In this document: positions 1 to 11,509 of the stretch, piece by piece
Position numbering within the stretch: position 1 is the first letter of the stretch
How the letters are laid out: every line of letters starts with the position of its first letter
Assembly (NCBI RefSeq): GCF_017591435.1
Contig: NC_059300.1
Coordinates: 19,180,436-19,244,435, forward strand
From: Portunus trituberculatus
Taxonomy: Eukaryota; Arthropoda; Malacostraca; Decapoda; Portunidae
Direction of reading: 5' to 3'
Length of the DNA: 64,000 nt
The notes under the pieces: model-generated
What the model saw: only the letters and a program-made list of their open reading frames with translations
What the model was told of the DNA's origin: nothing
The model's database searches: none
Made by a program: the position numbers and the translations under genes

Positions 1-61
1 TTGTAAATACACACACTATGCAGCAGTGGTGTGGTCAGTGAGCTTGAAAAAAGATATAAGA

Positions 62-525
62 TGTGTGTGTGTGTGTATTTACCTAGTTGTAGTTTTACAG
101 GGCCTGGGCTTTACGCTCGTGTGGCCCCGTCTCCATATCTACACTCAAACTGTTCCAAGTCTCAACACATCTTTGTGGGAAACTATATTTTTTAACATCT
201 CTCAGACTTCTTCCCTTCCTCAGTTTTTTACTATGCGATCTTGTGCTTTCAATGTCATATTCTTCTCTCAGGATCAGTTTCTCATTATCCACTTGATCCA
301 TTCTGTTAATCAATATATAAACTTGTATCAGATCTCCTCTCTCCCTTCTCTGTTCCAGGGTTGGTAGATCCAAAGCCTTTAGTCTGTCCTCATATGTCAT
401 CCATTCAAATTCTGGAACCATTCTTGTAGCCATTTTTTTGTAGTCTCTCCAACTTCCTTATGTGTTTCATTTTATGAGGGGTCCACACTACTCCTGCATA
501 TTCCAATCTGGGTCTTATTATAGTA
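62..525 (-). mobile_element. LINE-B fragment, 3' end of ORF2 and 3'UTR (part 1)
   Basis: This is the 3' end of a non-LTR retrotransposon of the CR1/Jockey superfamily, read on the minus strand. The reverse translation of 95-433 shows the C-terminal tail that follows the reverse transcriptase, with LPTLEQRRERGDLIQVY and a VKKYSFPQRCVETWNSL motif. The 3' UTR carries GGAGACGGGGCC, then GGCCCTG, then CTAGGTAAATAC, and the element ends in an (AC)n tract at 62-77 (GT on the plus strand). It continues at 2212-2340, where the target sequence resumes after a mariner-type insertion. Same family as 14735-15730, 59556-61445 and 61446-64000. Broken and 5'-truncated, so inactive. Confidence 0.85.
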
Positions 526-1126
526 CAGTGGTATCTCGACATACGATTTTAATTCGTTCTGTGACGATTGTTGTATATAAAAAAAATTGTATATCAAATC
601 AATTTTTCCCATAGAAATTAATGGAAATACAATTAATTTGTTCTTGTGATATGAATTTATCCCCTGCCAAAAGAAAAAAAAATAAAATGCTTTAAGTACC
701 AACCAAATATAGATTTAATATAAGATATATATATAAATACAATATAATAAATACAATATAAATACAATATTTATTTTATGCAAGATATAAATTAACTATA
801 TTGCTCAAAATAACAATTTAACCCGCAAAACTCGTGACACCGATAGACGTTCATCACGCAAGGCACGGGGCATGTCGATAGACGTTTAGGCTTTTTACGG
901 CTATATTTTGGTTATTTTCTTCTCGTTTTCTTTGCTTTTGAGCTGGCAACACTCATCAGGAGTAAACATATGCTCTACGTCACTGTGTCACCAACGATAA
1001 ATGGTAGGAGCGATCACCAGTGATTTCATTGTGTCTGATTTGGCCACCTCTCGGCCTTACTTCTATACCTTGGGTCTCTCACCATGTTACGGGGAGACAA
1101 CCTTTGAATGAGAGTGGTATGAGAAC

Positions 1127-1228
<102 letters not shown>

Positions 1229-1574
1229 ACAAGGGGCCCATTTTCTCGCGCTCTAGCCAAGGCTGCTGAACCCGATCGGACGCAAGGCCACGTAAACCGA
1301 TGACACTACCTCATTCAACCTGTGATATTTTGGTAACCATGACATCTAGAGACTTCTGGTTTATTGCATTGCAAAGAGGAAGAGCTGCTTGTGGGCAGGA
1401 GTAAACATATGCTCTACGTCACTGTGTCACCAATGATGGAGGATGGTAGCGAATTATTTCACTGTGTCTGATTCTGCCACCTCTCCCGAGAGCCTTACTT
1501 CTATACCTCAGATCTCTCACCATGTCACGGGGAGACAACTTTTGAATGAGAGTGGTATCAGAACAGGCGACAAC

Positions 1575-1680
<106 letters not shown>

Positions 1681-2211
1681 ACAAGGGGCCCGTTTTCTCT
1701 CGCTCTAGCCAAGGCCGCTGAACCCGATTGGACGCAAGGCCACGTAAACCGATGATACTACCTCATTCAACCTTTGATATTTTGGTAACCATGACATCTA
1801 GAGACTTCTGATTTTTTGAATTGCAAAGAGGAAGAGTTGCTTGTGGGCAGAAAACCATTTGTACTCACTTGTTTATTGAATTTTTAAGTGTAATCAGTAT
1901 GTGAATACAGGCTATTTTGTGTGTTTCTCGCCAAACTTTTACTTTTGGGACCCATGAGTTCACGAAATTTAATAAAAAATACACACTGCCGAGGAGCACA
2001 GACACATACATGCACAAAGGATGAACAGCAATACACAGCGCGGGCTGAATGTCCGGGTGGACGCGGGTAGCCGAGCGATCACTGCACCACCTACCGATAG
2101 CTAATCGTATCTTAAATATATCGTCATATTTCAAGGAGTAAATTATATAAAAATTTTCGTCGTATATAAAAAAATTGTATGTTAGGGCGATTGTATGTCG
2201 AAGTACCACTG

Positions 2212-2340
2212 TACTTATCAATTTCTTCATCATTTTTTTGTCCATGTAGTGAAATGCTAATCCAATATTTCTTAGCAAATTATATGTCTCTGAAAATTCT
2301 ATCAATATGGCTTACCGGTTGATTGTTTTCTTCCATCGTC
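2212..2340 (-). mobile_element. LINE-B fragment, part 2 (after mariner insertion)
   Basis: Continuation of the LINE-B copy at 62-525. On the minus strand it encodes YNLLRNIGLAFHYMDKKMM, the linker downstream of the reverse transcriptase palm that matches YNLLRNI-FHYKDKEMMKK at 60850-60910. Its 5' end stops at 2340, directly against the (GT)n tract that is the 3' tail of the next LINE. Confidence 0.8.
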
Positions 2341-2838
2341 TGTGTGTGTGTGTGTGTGTGTGTGTATTTACCAAGTTGTATTTTATGTAGTTGTAACACA
2401 CAGGAAAAGAACTATGCTCGTGCTGTCCCATCTCCATATCTATGCAAATTCAACAACTTATTGATTGCCCTTGCTTTAATGCCTCTCTTATCTAAACTGT
2501 TCCACATCTCTACACATCTTTGTGGAGAGCTGAACTTCTTGATATCTCTCCTGCAGTTGTCCTTTCTTAATTTCTTTCCAATTCCTCTTGTATTACTGTT
2601 GTCCTAGATTAGTAAGTCTTGTCTATCTAATTTTTCTAGTCCATTCATCGCTCTGCATACTGCTATTAGATCTTTTCTGTTCTAAGGTTGTAAGACCTAG
2701 TATTCATAGCCTTTCTACACATGACCATTTGCTTAAACTTTGTTGCTGCCCTCTGTATTCTCTCTACAGTCCTTATGTGTTTCTTTTTCTTTGGTGACCA
2801 TACTGGTAACCATAGCTGCATATTCTAATTTTACCTCA
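2341..2838 (-). mobile_element. LINE-F fragment, 3' end with (AC)n tail
   Basis: Minus-strand LINE 3' end, a different family from LINE-A and LINE-B. It begins with an (AC)n tail (2341-2364), then the terminal GGTAAATAC module, then a 3' UTR with TGGAGATGGGACAGCACGAGC, then degraded coding sequence. KEKETHKDCRENTEGSNK near 2733-2790 matches the ETHKETRESTEGCNK segment of LINE-A. It ends near 2838 where DIRS-1 sequence starts. Many stops; inactive. Confidence 0.7.
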
Positions 2839-3130
2839 GCAAACCGCCCTCTGCTGGCGGAACCTCCACATGAGATATGCTTGCCTCGTACCACACCAGT
2901 TGCTTCCTTGCCGCCACATGTCGGACGTGCTGTGCAGGCTCCGTGTTTTCGCACAGTGTTTTTTCAGGAAAGGCCACGTCACCTGTCATGCAGGTACAGT
3001 GCCTTCTATCCGTGATCCTTTCAGGAGCGGGTAGTGCCTGGAATTTGGCTTTTTTCACGCTGTTACGCAGTGTTTGGGGCTTGACATATGGCCAAGGCTG
3101 GATTGTGTTTTCGTTGGCAGGTTTGCGACC

Positions 3131-4370
3131 ATGTCTGCCGCTGAGTGTGTCTCTGCTGATCCTCGTGGTTTGCCAGCTGCTCCGAGGTGCAGCAGGTCTT
3201 CCAGGAAGGGGCCTGCCGGGCCCAGTGACAACAGTTTGAGCCGCAGGTCCAGCAGCTCGTCGCCATTTGCTGGTAGGATGAATGATGATAGACCACGGCG
3301 CAGGTCAGGCGGTGGTCGGTCGCAGGCAGGGCCGGCGTCGTCTGCTAGTGATGCCCCGTGGAATGCTGTGATGGAGGCATTGGCAGAGCTGTGGGAGGAC
3401 GTTAATAAGTTGAAGGCTGGAAGGTCAGTGTCTTCCCCTGCACATACAGTGGTATATGATGGGGCGGGGACTTCAACAGGTGAGCAGCGGCCGCGTTCCC
3501 TGGCTTACTTCTCGGGCTTTCACGACTCTGCTAGTGAGGGCGAGCCGGTGGGGCAGGACCCGGGAGGCAGTGCCTTGTTGCAGGCGGCCAAGGCTTTTGG
3601 CCCTGCCGAATTGGTTTCGGCAGACATTGACCCGAAGATTGCTGAGATGGTGAACTTTGTGTTCGACTGTGGTTTGTGTGAGGAGGACTACAAGGACATC
3701 TGCGAGGACGACGTAGTCAAGCGGCCAGCTAACTGTCCGGCCCTCGCGCCAGTGGACTGTAACCTGCAGGTGTTGGAGGCTTTGCGTACAGATGCAAAGA
3801 AGGCGGACTTCCGGTTGAAGAACGTCAACAAGGACATTCAGAGAGCGGCAACCATCATAGTGAAGTCTCTTTTGAGGTTGGATAAAGTGGCGCAAGATGA
3901 GGGCAATATGGTGGTTGCGCTCGAAATGGGCTTGTTAAATGGGGCTCTGGCCTTGTTAGGTAATGCTAACCACAAGAATAACATTGCTCGTCGGTTTGTG
4001 ATGAAACATGAGTTAAACCAGAAGTATGCCCATCTCTGTTCGGATAAGGTTCTGATGTCACGGTTTCTTTTTTGGGGATGACATTTCCCTTTCTGCCAAG
4101 CAGATTGAGGACTCTGAGAAACTTAGGAACAAAATCTCCATGAAGAAGCCGGTCTCTGCATGGAAGTTCACAGGGGGCAGGTCTAGAGGAGTCTGGGGGA
4201 GGCCTGCTCACAGGGGCTGGTCATCAAGAGTCCAACCTTATGTGACGACGCGACCAGCATACAGGAGTGGTCTGAGGACAGGCCCCCACACGGCAAGACA
4301 CAGAGTCAAAAAACAGCAGAGGCCACTCCCAGTACAAGCCCAGGCAATAACAGAGGCAAGTACCAGTTTT
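3131..4370 (+). pseudogene. DIRS-1 gag-like ORF, frameshifted
   Basis: The ORF opens with ATG at 3131 (MSAAECVSADPR) and runs to a stop at 4079-4081. It is followed in another frame by DISLSAKQIEDSEKL and a Gly/Arg-rich segment to about 4370, so a frameshift near the T/G run at 4070-4080 probably broke it. Residues 1-90 are rich in Ser, Arg and Pro; the rest is acidic and helical. I see no zinc knuckle, as usual for DIRS gag. The role (particle protein) is inferred from position only. It leads directly into the reverse transcriptase segment. Confidence 0.6.
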
Positions 4371-5900
4371 GAAGCTGGCAGGCTTCAGTATTTTGCACAT
4401 GAGTGGTGTAAAATTATTAGGGATCCTTTTGTCTTAGATATTGTTCAACACTGCCATTTTGACATCAATTCAGCTGACATTACACACTTATTTGCAGGTG
4501 AACTTGAATATAATTTCAGTGAGTTAGAACAACAAATTGTCTCTGAGGAGATTTACAAACATTAAAACTTAAGGTGATAAAAATTACACAGAGGGAGAAT
4601 AATCAAATCATCTCTCCAATTTTTTTAAGGAAAAAGAGGAAGGGTGGTGCCGAACTTAAAAGAACTAAACACTTACATTCCATACAAACACTTCAAAATG
4701 GAGAATTTTTAACACGCAATTACTATGGTCAGTGAGGGAACTTCATGGCTTCTGTTGACTTAAGACACGCTTATTATTCAGTTAGGATTGCAGAGGAACA
4801 ACAGAGGTTTTTTTGTTTCAAATGGAAAAACAACATTTATCAGTTTACCTGTTTACCCAATGGAGTGTCTGAAGGACCAGTGCTTTTCACAAAGCTTATG
4901 AAGCTGGTGTTTGCTACATTAAGGGAGAAAGGTCACCGGATCCCTAGTTTCATTGATGACACCCTAATTTGTAACAGTTCCAGGCAGGGCTGTTTGGATT
5001 ACATACAGAACACCCTCCAGTTGTTGAGGAAGCTGGGGTTTCACATTAATTTGGAGAAGTCAGTGCTAGTTACCACTCAATGTATTGAGTACTTAGGTAA
5101 TATTATTGATACAAAGAGTATGACAGTGTTGTTGCCAGAACGCAGGATAGTTAAGATCATGTAAGTCTGCAAGTCACTCATGGGCAAGGAAAGGGATAAA
5201 ATTTGAGAAGTAGCTAGAGTCACTGGACTACTGGTGGCTGCCTCTCCAGCAGTGACTTTAGGAAGGTTACACTACAGGAAACTGGAAAGGGCAAAAATCT
5301 TGGCTTTGCAACAAGTGAAAGGCAATTTTGACAAGACCTTGGAGATCACTAATGATATGACAGATGATTTTAGCATGGTGGGTACATAATATTACCATAC
5401 AAAACAGACTGATTTTCAGAGGAGGTACAGACATTGACTTGCACACAGACTCTTGCAACACAGGATGGGGAGGTCATTTAAATGAGCATACCACAGGTGG
5501 CAGTTGGTCATTAGAGGAACAACAACCACACATAAATGCCCTTGAACTTAAGGCTGTCTTACTTGCTCTTCAGACATTCAGACCTGACAAGCACATCAAA
5601 GTTTTCTGTGACAACACAACTGCCATGACTTACATTAATGAAATGGGAGGTACCATATCCCTTACTTGCAACAACATTGCCACAGCTATCTGGGAGTGGT
5701 GTCTGGCGAACAATGCTTGGGTTACTTGCTCATACATACCAGGTAAAGACAATGTTAGGGCAGACATGGCATCTCGTAGAAGGAACGAACGACACGAATG
5801 GAAACTGAATGAGTCCATTTTTCAAGACCTGTGTCGTGTTTTTGGCACTCCTTCCATAGATCTGTTTGCATCCAGACTGAAAAACACGTTCAACTTTTCT
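4370..5900 (+). pseudogene. DIRS-1 reverse transcriptase and RNase H, broken
   Basis: AGRLQYFAHEWCKII at about 4375 is the conserved start of the DIRS reverse transcriptase region. The palm follows with ASVDLRHAYYSVRI (catalytic Asp) at 4745 and FIDDTLI (YxDD-type box) near 4950. RNase H is at 5364-5890, with DLHTDSCNTGWGGHL, a Glu in INALELKAVL, FCDNTTAMTYI and IPGKDNVRADMASR. After it come FGTPSIDLFASRL residues, the start of the methyltransferase-like region of DIRS elements. Stops and frameshifts around 4565-4740 and 5165-5360 separate the pieces. Confidence 0.85.
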
Positions 5901-5949
5901 GTTCCTGAAGGCCAGACCCTGAGGCTGCTTACTTTGATGCCTTTTCCAT

Positions 5950-6687
5950 CAACTGGTCAATGTTTCCTTTTTGTTACATGTTTCCCCCATTTTCACTCAT
6001 CCCTAGGTGTCTGCAGAAACTGCGTGCAGAAAAAGCCGAGGGGTGGTTGGTGCTGCCCCTGTGGCCATCACAGCCATGGATGGGCATGTTATTGCACATG
6101 TTGGTCGACCACCCTCGGTTGATTATGAGGCGGCACGCAGTCCTGACACATCCATCCTCAGCAGAACAACACCCAGTTTTGGAACACACAAAACTCATGG
6201 CATGCAGATTGTCAGGGAGACTTTCAGAGAACGAGGCATATCTGCTGAGGGTACAGACATCATCATGGCCTCTTGGAAGCCGGGGACAGCCAGACAATAC
6301 AGACCATACATCAGTACGAGACACATTAATCCCCTTAATCCCACAGTAACTTGTGTTATTAATTTTTTGACTGAATCTTTACACAGGAACGTGGGGTATG
6401 AATGTATCAATACAGCAAGGGGTGCTCTTTCTTCTCTGAGTATTGTCATAGATGGGTGCAGGACAGGGAACCACCCTTTGGTGGTCAAATTTATGAAGGG
6501 AGTGTTCAACATCCGGCCTCTGCATCCCAGATATACGGTAACTTGGGACATGGCTCCAGTACTGGACACATTGAGATCCTTGCACCCTCTCCACAAGCTG
6601 TCCCTTAAAACTATAACACTAAAGTTAGTAACACTAAAAGCTCTTACACAAGCAGCAAGAGTCCAGACTTTACATTTAAACTGCTAA
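5950..6687 (+). pseudogene. DIRS-1 DLFA/PPF-region end and truncated tyrosine recombinase
   Basis: The segment begins CYMFPPFSLI and LVLPLWPSQPWMGML, the end of the DIRS methyltransferase-like region. In a second frame the recombinase N-terminus follows: ASWKPGTARQYRPYI, FLTESLHRNVGYECINT and HPLVVKFMKGVFNIRP. The last residues before the stop, ARVQTLHLNC, match the first catalytic-arginine box of DIRS recombinases. The HxxR and tyrosine motifs are absent, so the enzyme is truncated. Confidence 0.75.
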
Positions 6688-6690
6688 TTC

Positions 6691-7093
<403 letters not shown>

Positions 7094-7254
7094 ACCTAAT
7101 TGTTTTACCTAGTTGTGTGTATTTACCTAATTGTATTTACCTAATTGTAACATACGGGAAAAGAGCTATGCTCGTGTTGTCCCGTCTCCATATCTATTAA
7201 TGTCCAGCTTTTTCTTAAAATCATGAATATTCCTTGCGTTGACCACTTCCACGT

Positions 7255-10030
7255 CTAAACTATTCCATGCTTCCACCCTTCTATGAGGGAAGCTATATTT
7301 TTCACATCTCTCCTATAAGTGGCCATTTTAGTTTTTCCCATGCCCTCTCGACATTCTTTCATTCCACATACACAGATCTTCCCTATCCATTTTTCCATGC
7401 CAATCATCACTCTGTATATTGCTATCAGGTCTCCCCTTTCTCTTCTGTTTTCCAGGGTCGGAAGTTGCATTCTTTTCAGTCTGTCTTCATAAGTCAAATC
7501 TCTTAAGTCAGGCACCATTTTGTTGCAGCCCTCTGTACTTTCTCTAGTTTCCTTATGTGTTTCTTTAAGTTCGAGCCCACTGTATTGTTGCATATTCAAG
7601 CCTCGGTCTTATCATTGCAGTAATTATTTTCTTCATCATTTCTTCATCTAAATATACAAACGCCACTCTTATGTTCCTCAATAAGTTCAATACTTCTCCA
7701 ATTATTTTGTTTATATGTCTCTCTGGCGATAGGTCATTGGTAATTGTCACCCCAAGGTCTTTTTCTTCATGACTGGTTTTATGTCTTCATTTCCTATCTT
7801 GTACATACTCCTGATTCTTCTTTCACTCTTGCCAAACTCTATTTTCTTGCATTTTGTCGTGTTGAACTCCATTTGCCATGTACAGCTCCATTTCCATATT
7901 CTGTCCAAGTCTTCCTGGAGTAGTTCGCAATCTTTGTCACATCTCACTTTTCTTAACAATTTTGCATCGTCTGCAAATAGGCTCACATAACTGGACACCC
8001 CATCCACCATGTCATTTATGTAGACCGCGAACATTACTGGTGCCAACACTGATCCCTGTGGAACTCCACTCTCCACCAAGCCCCATTCTGATGGTCTGTC
8101 CTTAATTATTGTTCTCATTTCTCTTCCTACCAAAAGTCTTCCATCCATTTTAGTAAACTGCCATGCACTCCTCCTACCATTTCAAGTTTCCAGATCAGTC
8201 TCCGGTGTGGTACCTTATCAAAGGCCTTTTTTAAATCCAGATATATTCCATCAGCCCAACCATCTCTTTCCTGTATTACATCTATCACCCTCGAATAGTA
8301 ACATATCAGGTTTGTCGTGCATGAACGCCCTTTTCTAAAACCAAATTGACACTCACAAAGTATGTCATTTTTCTCCAAGAAGTCTGTCCATCTATTCTTC
8401 ACCACCCTCTCACACATCTTAGCTACCACACTTGTAAGTGACACTGGTCTATAGTTCAATGGGTCTCTCTTGTTACCTGATTTATAGATTGGGACAATGT
8501 TAGCTCTTTTCCAGTCTTGGGGCACTACACCTTCCCTTAATGAGGCATCAATTACTTCACAAACTTTTTCTGCCAGTTGCTCCCTGCATTCTCTTAAAAT
8601 CCATCCTGATACCCCATCAGGTCCCACAGCTTTTCTCACTTCTAAACTCCCCATCATATTCTTGATCTCCTCCACAGTTACTTGAAACTCCTTCATAATC
8701 CCTTTCTGTTCCATTACCAGTGGTTTGTCAAAAGCAGTCTCCTTTGTGAATACCTTCCGAAAGCATCCATTCATAGCCTCTGCCATTTCCTGGGATCTTC
8801 ACTGCATACTCCATTTACTTCTAAACTTTCAATACTTTCTCTATTTTTGATGTTGTTGTTCACATGTCTGTAAAAAGCCTTGGTTGGTCTTTACATTTAT
8901 CAATTATATCCTTTTCTTGTTTCTTTCTTTCTTCTCTTCTAATCAACACATATTCATTTCTTGCTCTTTTGTAACTTTCCCACTGCTTAATCCGTCTTTT
9001 CCTTCTCCACCTCTTCCATGCATCCTCTTTTCTTGTTCTAGCCTTTTCACATCTATCGTTAAACCAGTCCTGCTTTCCAACTTCTCTATGTTGTCTTATT
9101 GGTACAAATTTTTCTCACCTTCTTTGTATATTTTTATAAATTCCTTCCACTTTTCATTTGCTCCTTAGCACTCTTGAATTTCATCCAATTTGTCTCTTGA
9201 AAGAATTTCTTTAGGTTTCCAAAATCTGTCTTGGCATAATTCCATCTTCCCACTTTATATTCTTCATTTCTTCTAGATTTCTCTTCATCTATCACCTTGA
9301 ACTCCAAAACTGCATGATCACTCTTTGCTAAAGGGCACTCCACCCTCATCTCCTCAATGACCATTGGCTCTGTACTAAAGACCAAGTCCAGTCTTGACGA
9401 TGCTCCCTCTCCTCCAAACCTAGTATCTTCTTTGACCCACTGAGTTAACACATTTTCCATTGCCAGTGTCAATAGTGTATTTCCCATGTTGTCTCTGATC
9501 CTTCCATTGACCAGTCCTCCCAACACACCTCTTTACAATTAAAATCTCCCATCATTATAGTTCGTTCACAGCCACCCAACATTTCTTCCAGACATGTTCC
9601 TGTATCACTTATCATTTCTTCATATTCCTGTACTGACCATGCATTTGTCTTAGGTGGTACGTACACCACTATGTAGTGCCTCTTTTTCCTTCATTAGTTT
9701 CTGCTCTGATCTTTAGCACTTCTGCCTTTCCCATACCTTCTTTCACTTGATCCACCTTTATATCTTTTTAACCAGCAACATCACTCCTCCTCCCATCTTA
9801 CCTACTCTATTTCTTTTCCAAACATTATATTTCCTTCTCCAACCATCATCAGGTCTTCTCCTCTCTCAGTTTTGTTTCAGTAAGACCCACAATATCTGGG
9901 TTCTTGTCCCTCAAGTAATCGTTGAGTTCTAAAATCCCGATATCACTCCATTTATGTTGGAATACATTACATTCCGCTCATACGTAAGTTTCTTTAGTCC
10001 TTTCTTGCTGTACTTTTCTGGGTTATGAAC
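7255..10030 (-). pseudogene. LINE-A1 ORF2: endonuclease and reverse transcriptase
   Basis: ORF2 makes the protein that nicks the target and copies the LINE RNA there. From its N-terminus (right) it has an APE-type endonuclease with TIMMGDFNCKEVCW near 9540, SRLDLVFSTEPMV near 9390 and LAKSDHAVLEFK near 9300. The reverse transcriptase covers 8786-7747 with AVGPDGVSGWILRE, NYRPVSLTS, FGFRKGRSC, YLDLKKAFDKVPH, GVPQGSVLAP and LFADDAKLL, so the catalytic DD is present. The C-terminal tail at 7255-7750 has LPTLENRRERGDLIAIY. Frameshifts near 7599, 7750, 8127-8148, 9134, 9500 and 9670 interrupt the frame. Confidence 0.88.
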
Positions 10031-10043
10031 CACTTCCTCAGTC

Positions 10044-10920
10044 TCATATCCAAGATTCTCCAGAAAAACTCTTTCTTCTCCTCTTCTGTCCTCTCTTTTT
10101 TTTCAAAGCCTCCTTTCTCAACTCATTTAACATTTCTCTTTCCTTTTCACCGAGATCTCTTCTCAACCAAATCTTCCTTGTTGTTTCCTGCTGGGCTAGC
10201 CTCCATGACTTCTCCACCAATTCATCTACATCCTTTTGTGACTTAAGTTTGATTCTTATTGGCCTCATACCTTCTCTTGTGAACTTTCCAATTCTATGGA
10301 AGTCCTCTATTTCTTGTACTAGGTCTTTTCCCTCCTCCTGCACCACATTAATGATATTATTTATCACCTTTTTTATGTTTTTCTCTCTCTCCATTTTACT
10401 CGGTGTCTTATCCTCCTCCACACCAAATATCACCACACATCTCTTTTTGTCTACAGTTTCCCTCACCAATGTCTCATTTGACTTAATAACCTTCACCACT
10501 TTCTCAGCAATCTTCTCTTCTATGATCTGTTGATCTATAATTTCAGCAAGGCCCAAAGTTTTCTCCCAGACTCTTTGATTTCCTTTTCCAGACTTGCAAC
10601 TTTGTAATTTACCTCCTTTCTTTCCACTTCCTGACTTTTTTCCATTCAGCCTGCTTCTCCATCACTTTTCCTAGAGATTCTCCACATTTTCGCAATTCAC
10701 TTTAATTAGCTTAACTTCCTCTTTCAGTACTTCATTTTCCTTCTTCATATCGGCACACTCTTTCATTACATTGTCATAACTCGTTTCCAGGCCCCATACT
10801 TTTCAAACAGTTTTCAATTTTACCTTCCAACTCTAGAATTTTCTTCACATAAACGCTCTTCTCCATTATTCCTTGAAATCCTGTGAAGTCTGATTCATCT
10901 TTCGAGTTCACGGCCGCCAT
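10044..10920 (-). pseudogene. LINE-A1 ORF1 (RNA-binding protein), frameshifted
   Basis: ATG at 10918-10920 starts MAAVNSKDESDFTGF, followed by a probable coiled coil (KKILELEGKIENCLKS). The frame breaks near 10774 and resumes at 10556-10044 with CVVIFGVEEDKTPSK, DFHRIGKFTREGMRPIRI, VDELVEKSWRLA and KIWLRRDLGEKEREML. That pattern matches the RRM-like plus C-terminal basic region of ORF1 proteins in CR1/L1-type LINEs, which coat the element RNA. The C-terminus is highly basic (KKKRGQKRRRKS). Another copy at 22527-22640 shows the usual end EFFWRILDMRLRKWF. Confidence 0.75.
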
Positions 10921-11146
10921 GTTGCGCAGATGTAAACAAACCAGCTGATGGCTCAAACGCAGGCTACAGTTTATATTCACCTTCCCTGGACATTATTTTG
11001 CTAATCAACAGTTAACATGACTATATGGAGACGGGACAAACATTACAAGCTCCTTTCCCACCTTGGTTACTCTTAGGCAATGGTAACTGTAGAATTAGAG
11101 ATGATTGCTCTGGAGCTCAGCGACCACATCCGCCATCGACGATGTC

Positions 11147-11148
<2 letters not shown>

Positions 11149-11220
<72 letters not shown>
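11149..11220. repeat. (GT)n microsatellite, tail of the SINE
   Basis: Pure GT tract of 72 bases between LINE-A1's 5' end and the 3' end of a minus-strand tRNA-derived SINE. On the minus strand it is the SINE's (AC)n tail. Confidence 0.95.
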
Positions 11221-11223
<3 letters not shown>

Positions 11224-11509
11224 TCACTGTTTGATCTGCTGCAGTCTCTGACGAGACAGCCAGACGTTACCCTACGAAACGAGCTCAGAGCTCATTATTT
11301 CCGATCATGGGATAAGTCTGAGACCAGGCACACACCACACACCAGGACAACAAGGTCACAACTCCTCGATTTACATTCCGTACCTACTCACTGCTAGATG
11401 AACAGGGGCTACACATGAAAGGAGACACACCCAAATATCTCCACCCGCCAATCGAACCCGGTCATCTGGCTTGTGAAGCCAGCGCTCTAACCACTGAGCT
11501 ACCGGGCCG
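11149..11509 (-). mobile_element. tRNA-derived SINE (tRNA-Val-like head) with (AC)n tail
   Basis: On the minus strand the element starts ACGGCCCGGTAGCTCAGTGG at 11509. The A box is TAGCTCAGTGG and the B box is GGTTCGATTGG, the internal RNA polymerase III promoter. The stem CTGGC-TTCACAA-GCCAG gives anticodon CAC, so the head resembles tRNA-Val. A body of about 215 bases follows (CTGGTCTCAGACTTATCCCA in its middle), then (AC)n. The body may belong to one of the conserved SINE central domains, but I cannot say which. It is not a working tRNA gene: the acceptor 3' side is missing and the SINE body continues. Its 5' end touches LINE-A2's tail. Confidence 0.85.

Larger units (their letters stand above)
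2839..6690 (+). mobile_element. DIRS-1, decayed DIRS-type retrotransposon
   Basis: Plus-strand order gag-like ORF, reverse transcriptase, RNase H, DLFA/PPF (methyltransferase-like) region, then the start of a tyrosine recombinase: the order of DIRS elements. Several frameshifts break the reading frames, and the recombinase is cut off after its first arginine box. I could not find inverted termini or an internal complementary region, so both ends are probably lost. Exact boundaries are uncertain; the left edge is placed where LINE-F similarity stops. Confidence 0.8.

Noticed and set aside
2323..2954. Hydrophobic plus-strand frames across LINE-rich areas (also 7267-7506, 8497-9168, 9747-10533)
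   Set aside because: They are antisense shadows of minus-strand LINE ORFs, whose sense frames carry the conserved motifs.
11025..11397. Frames with Cys-Val or Thr-His runs through GT arrays (also 14436-14810, 19715-20214)
   Set aside because: Translation of GT/AC microsatellites joined to antisense LINE sequence.
11438..11509. A functional tRNA-Val gene
   Set aside because: The tRNA-like part lacks a proper acceptor 3' half and continues into a SINE body with an (AC)n tail.
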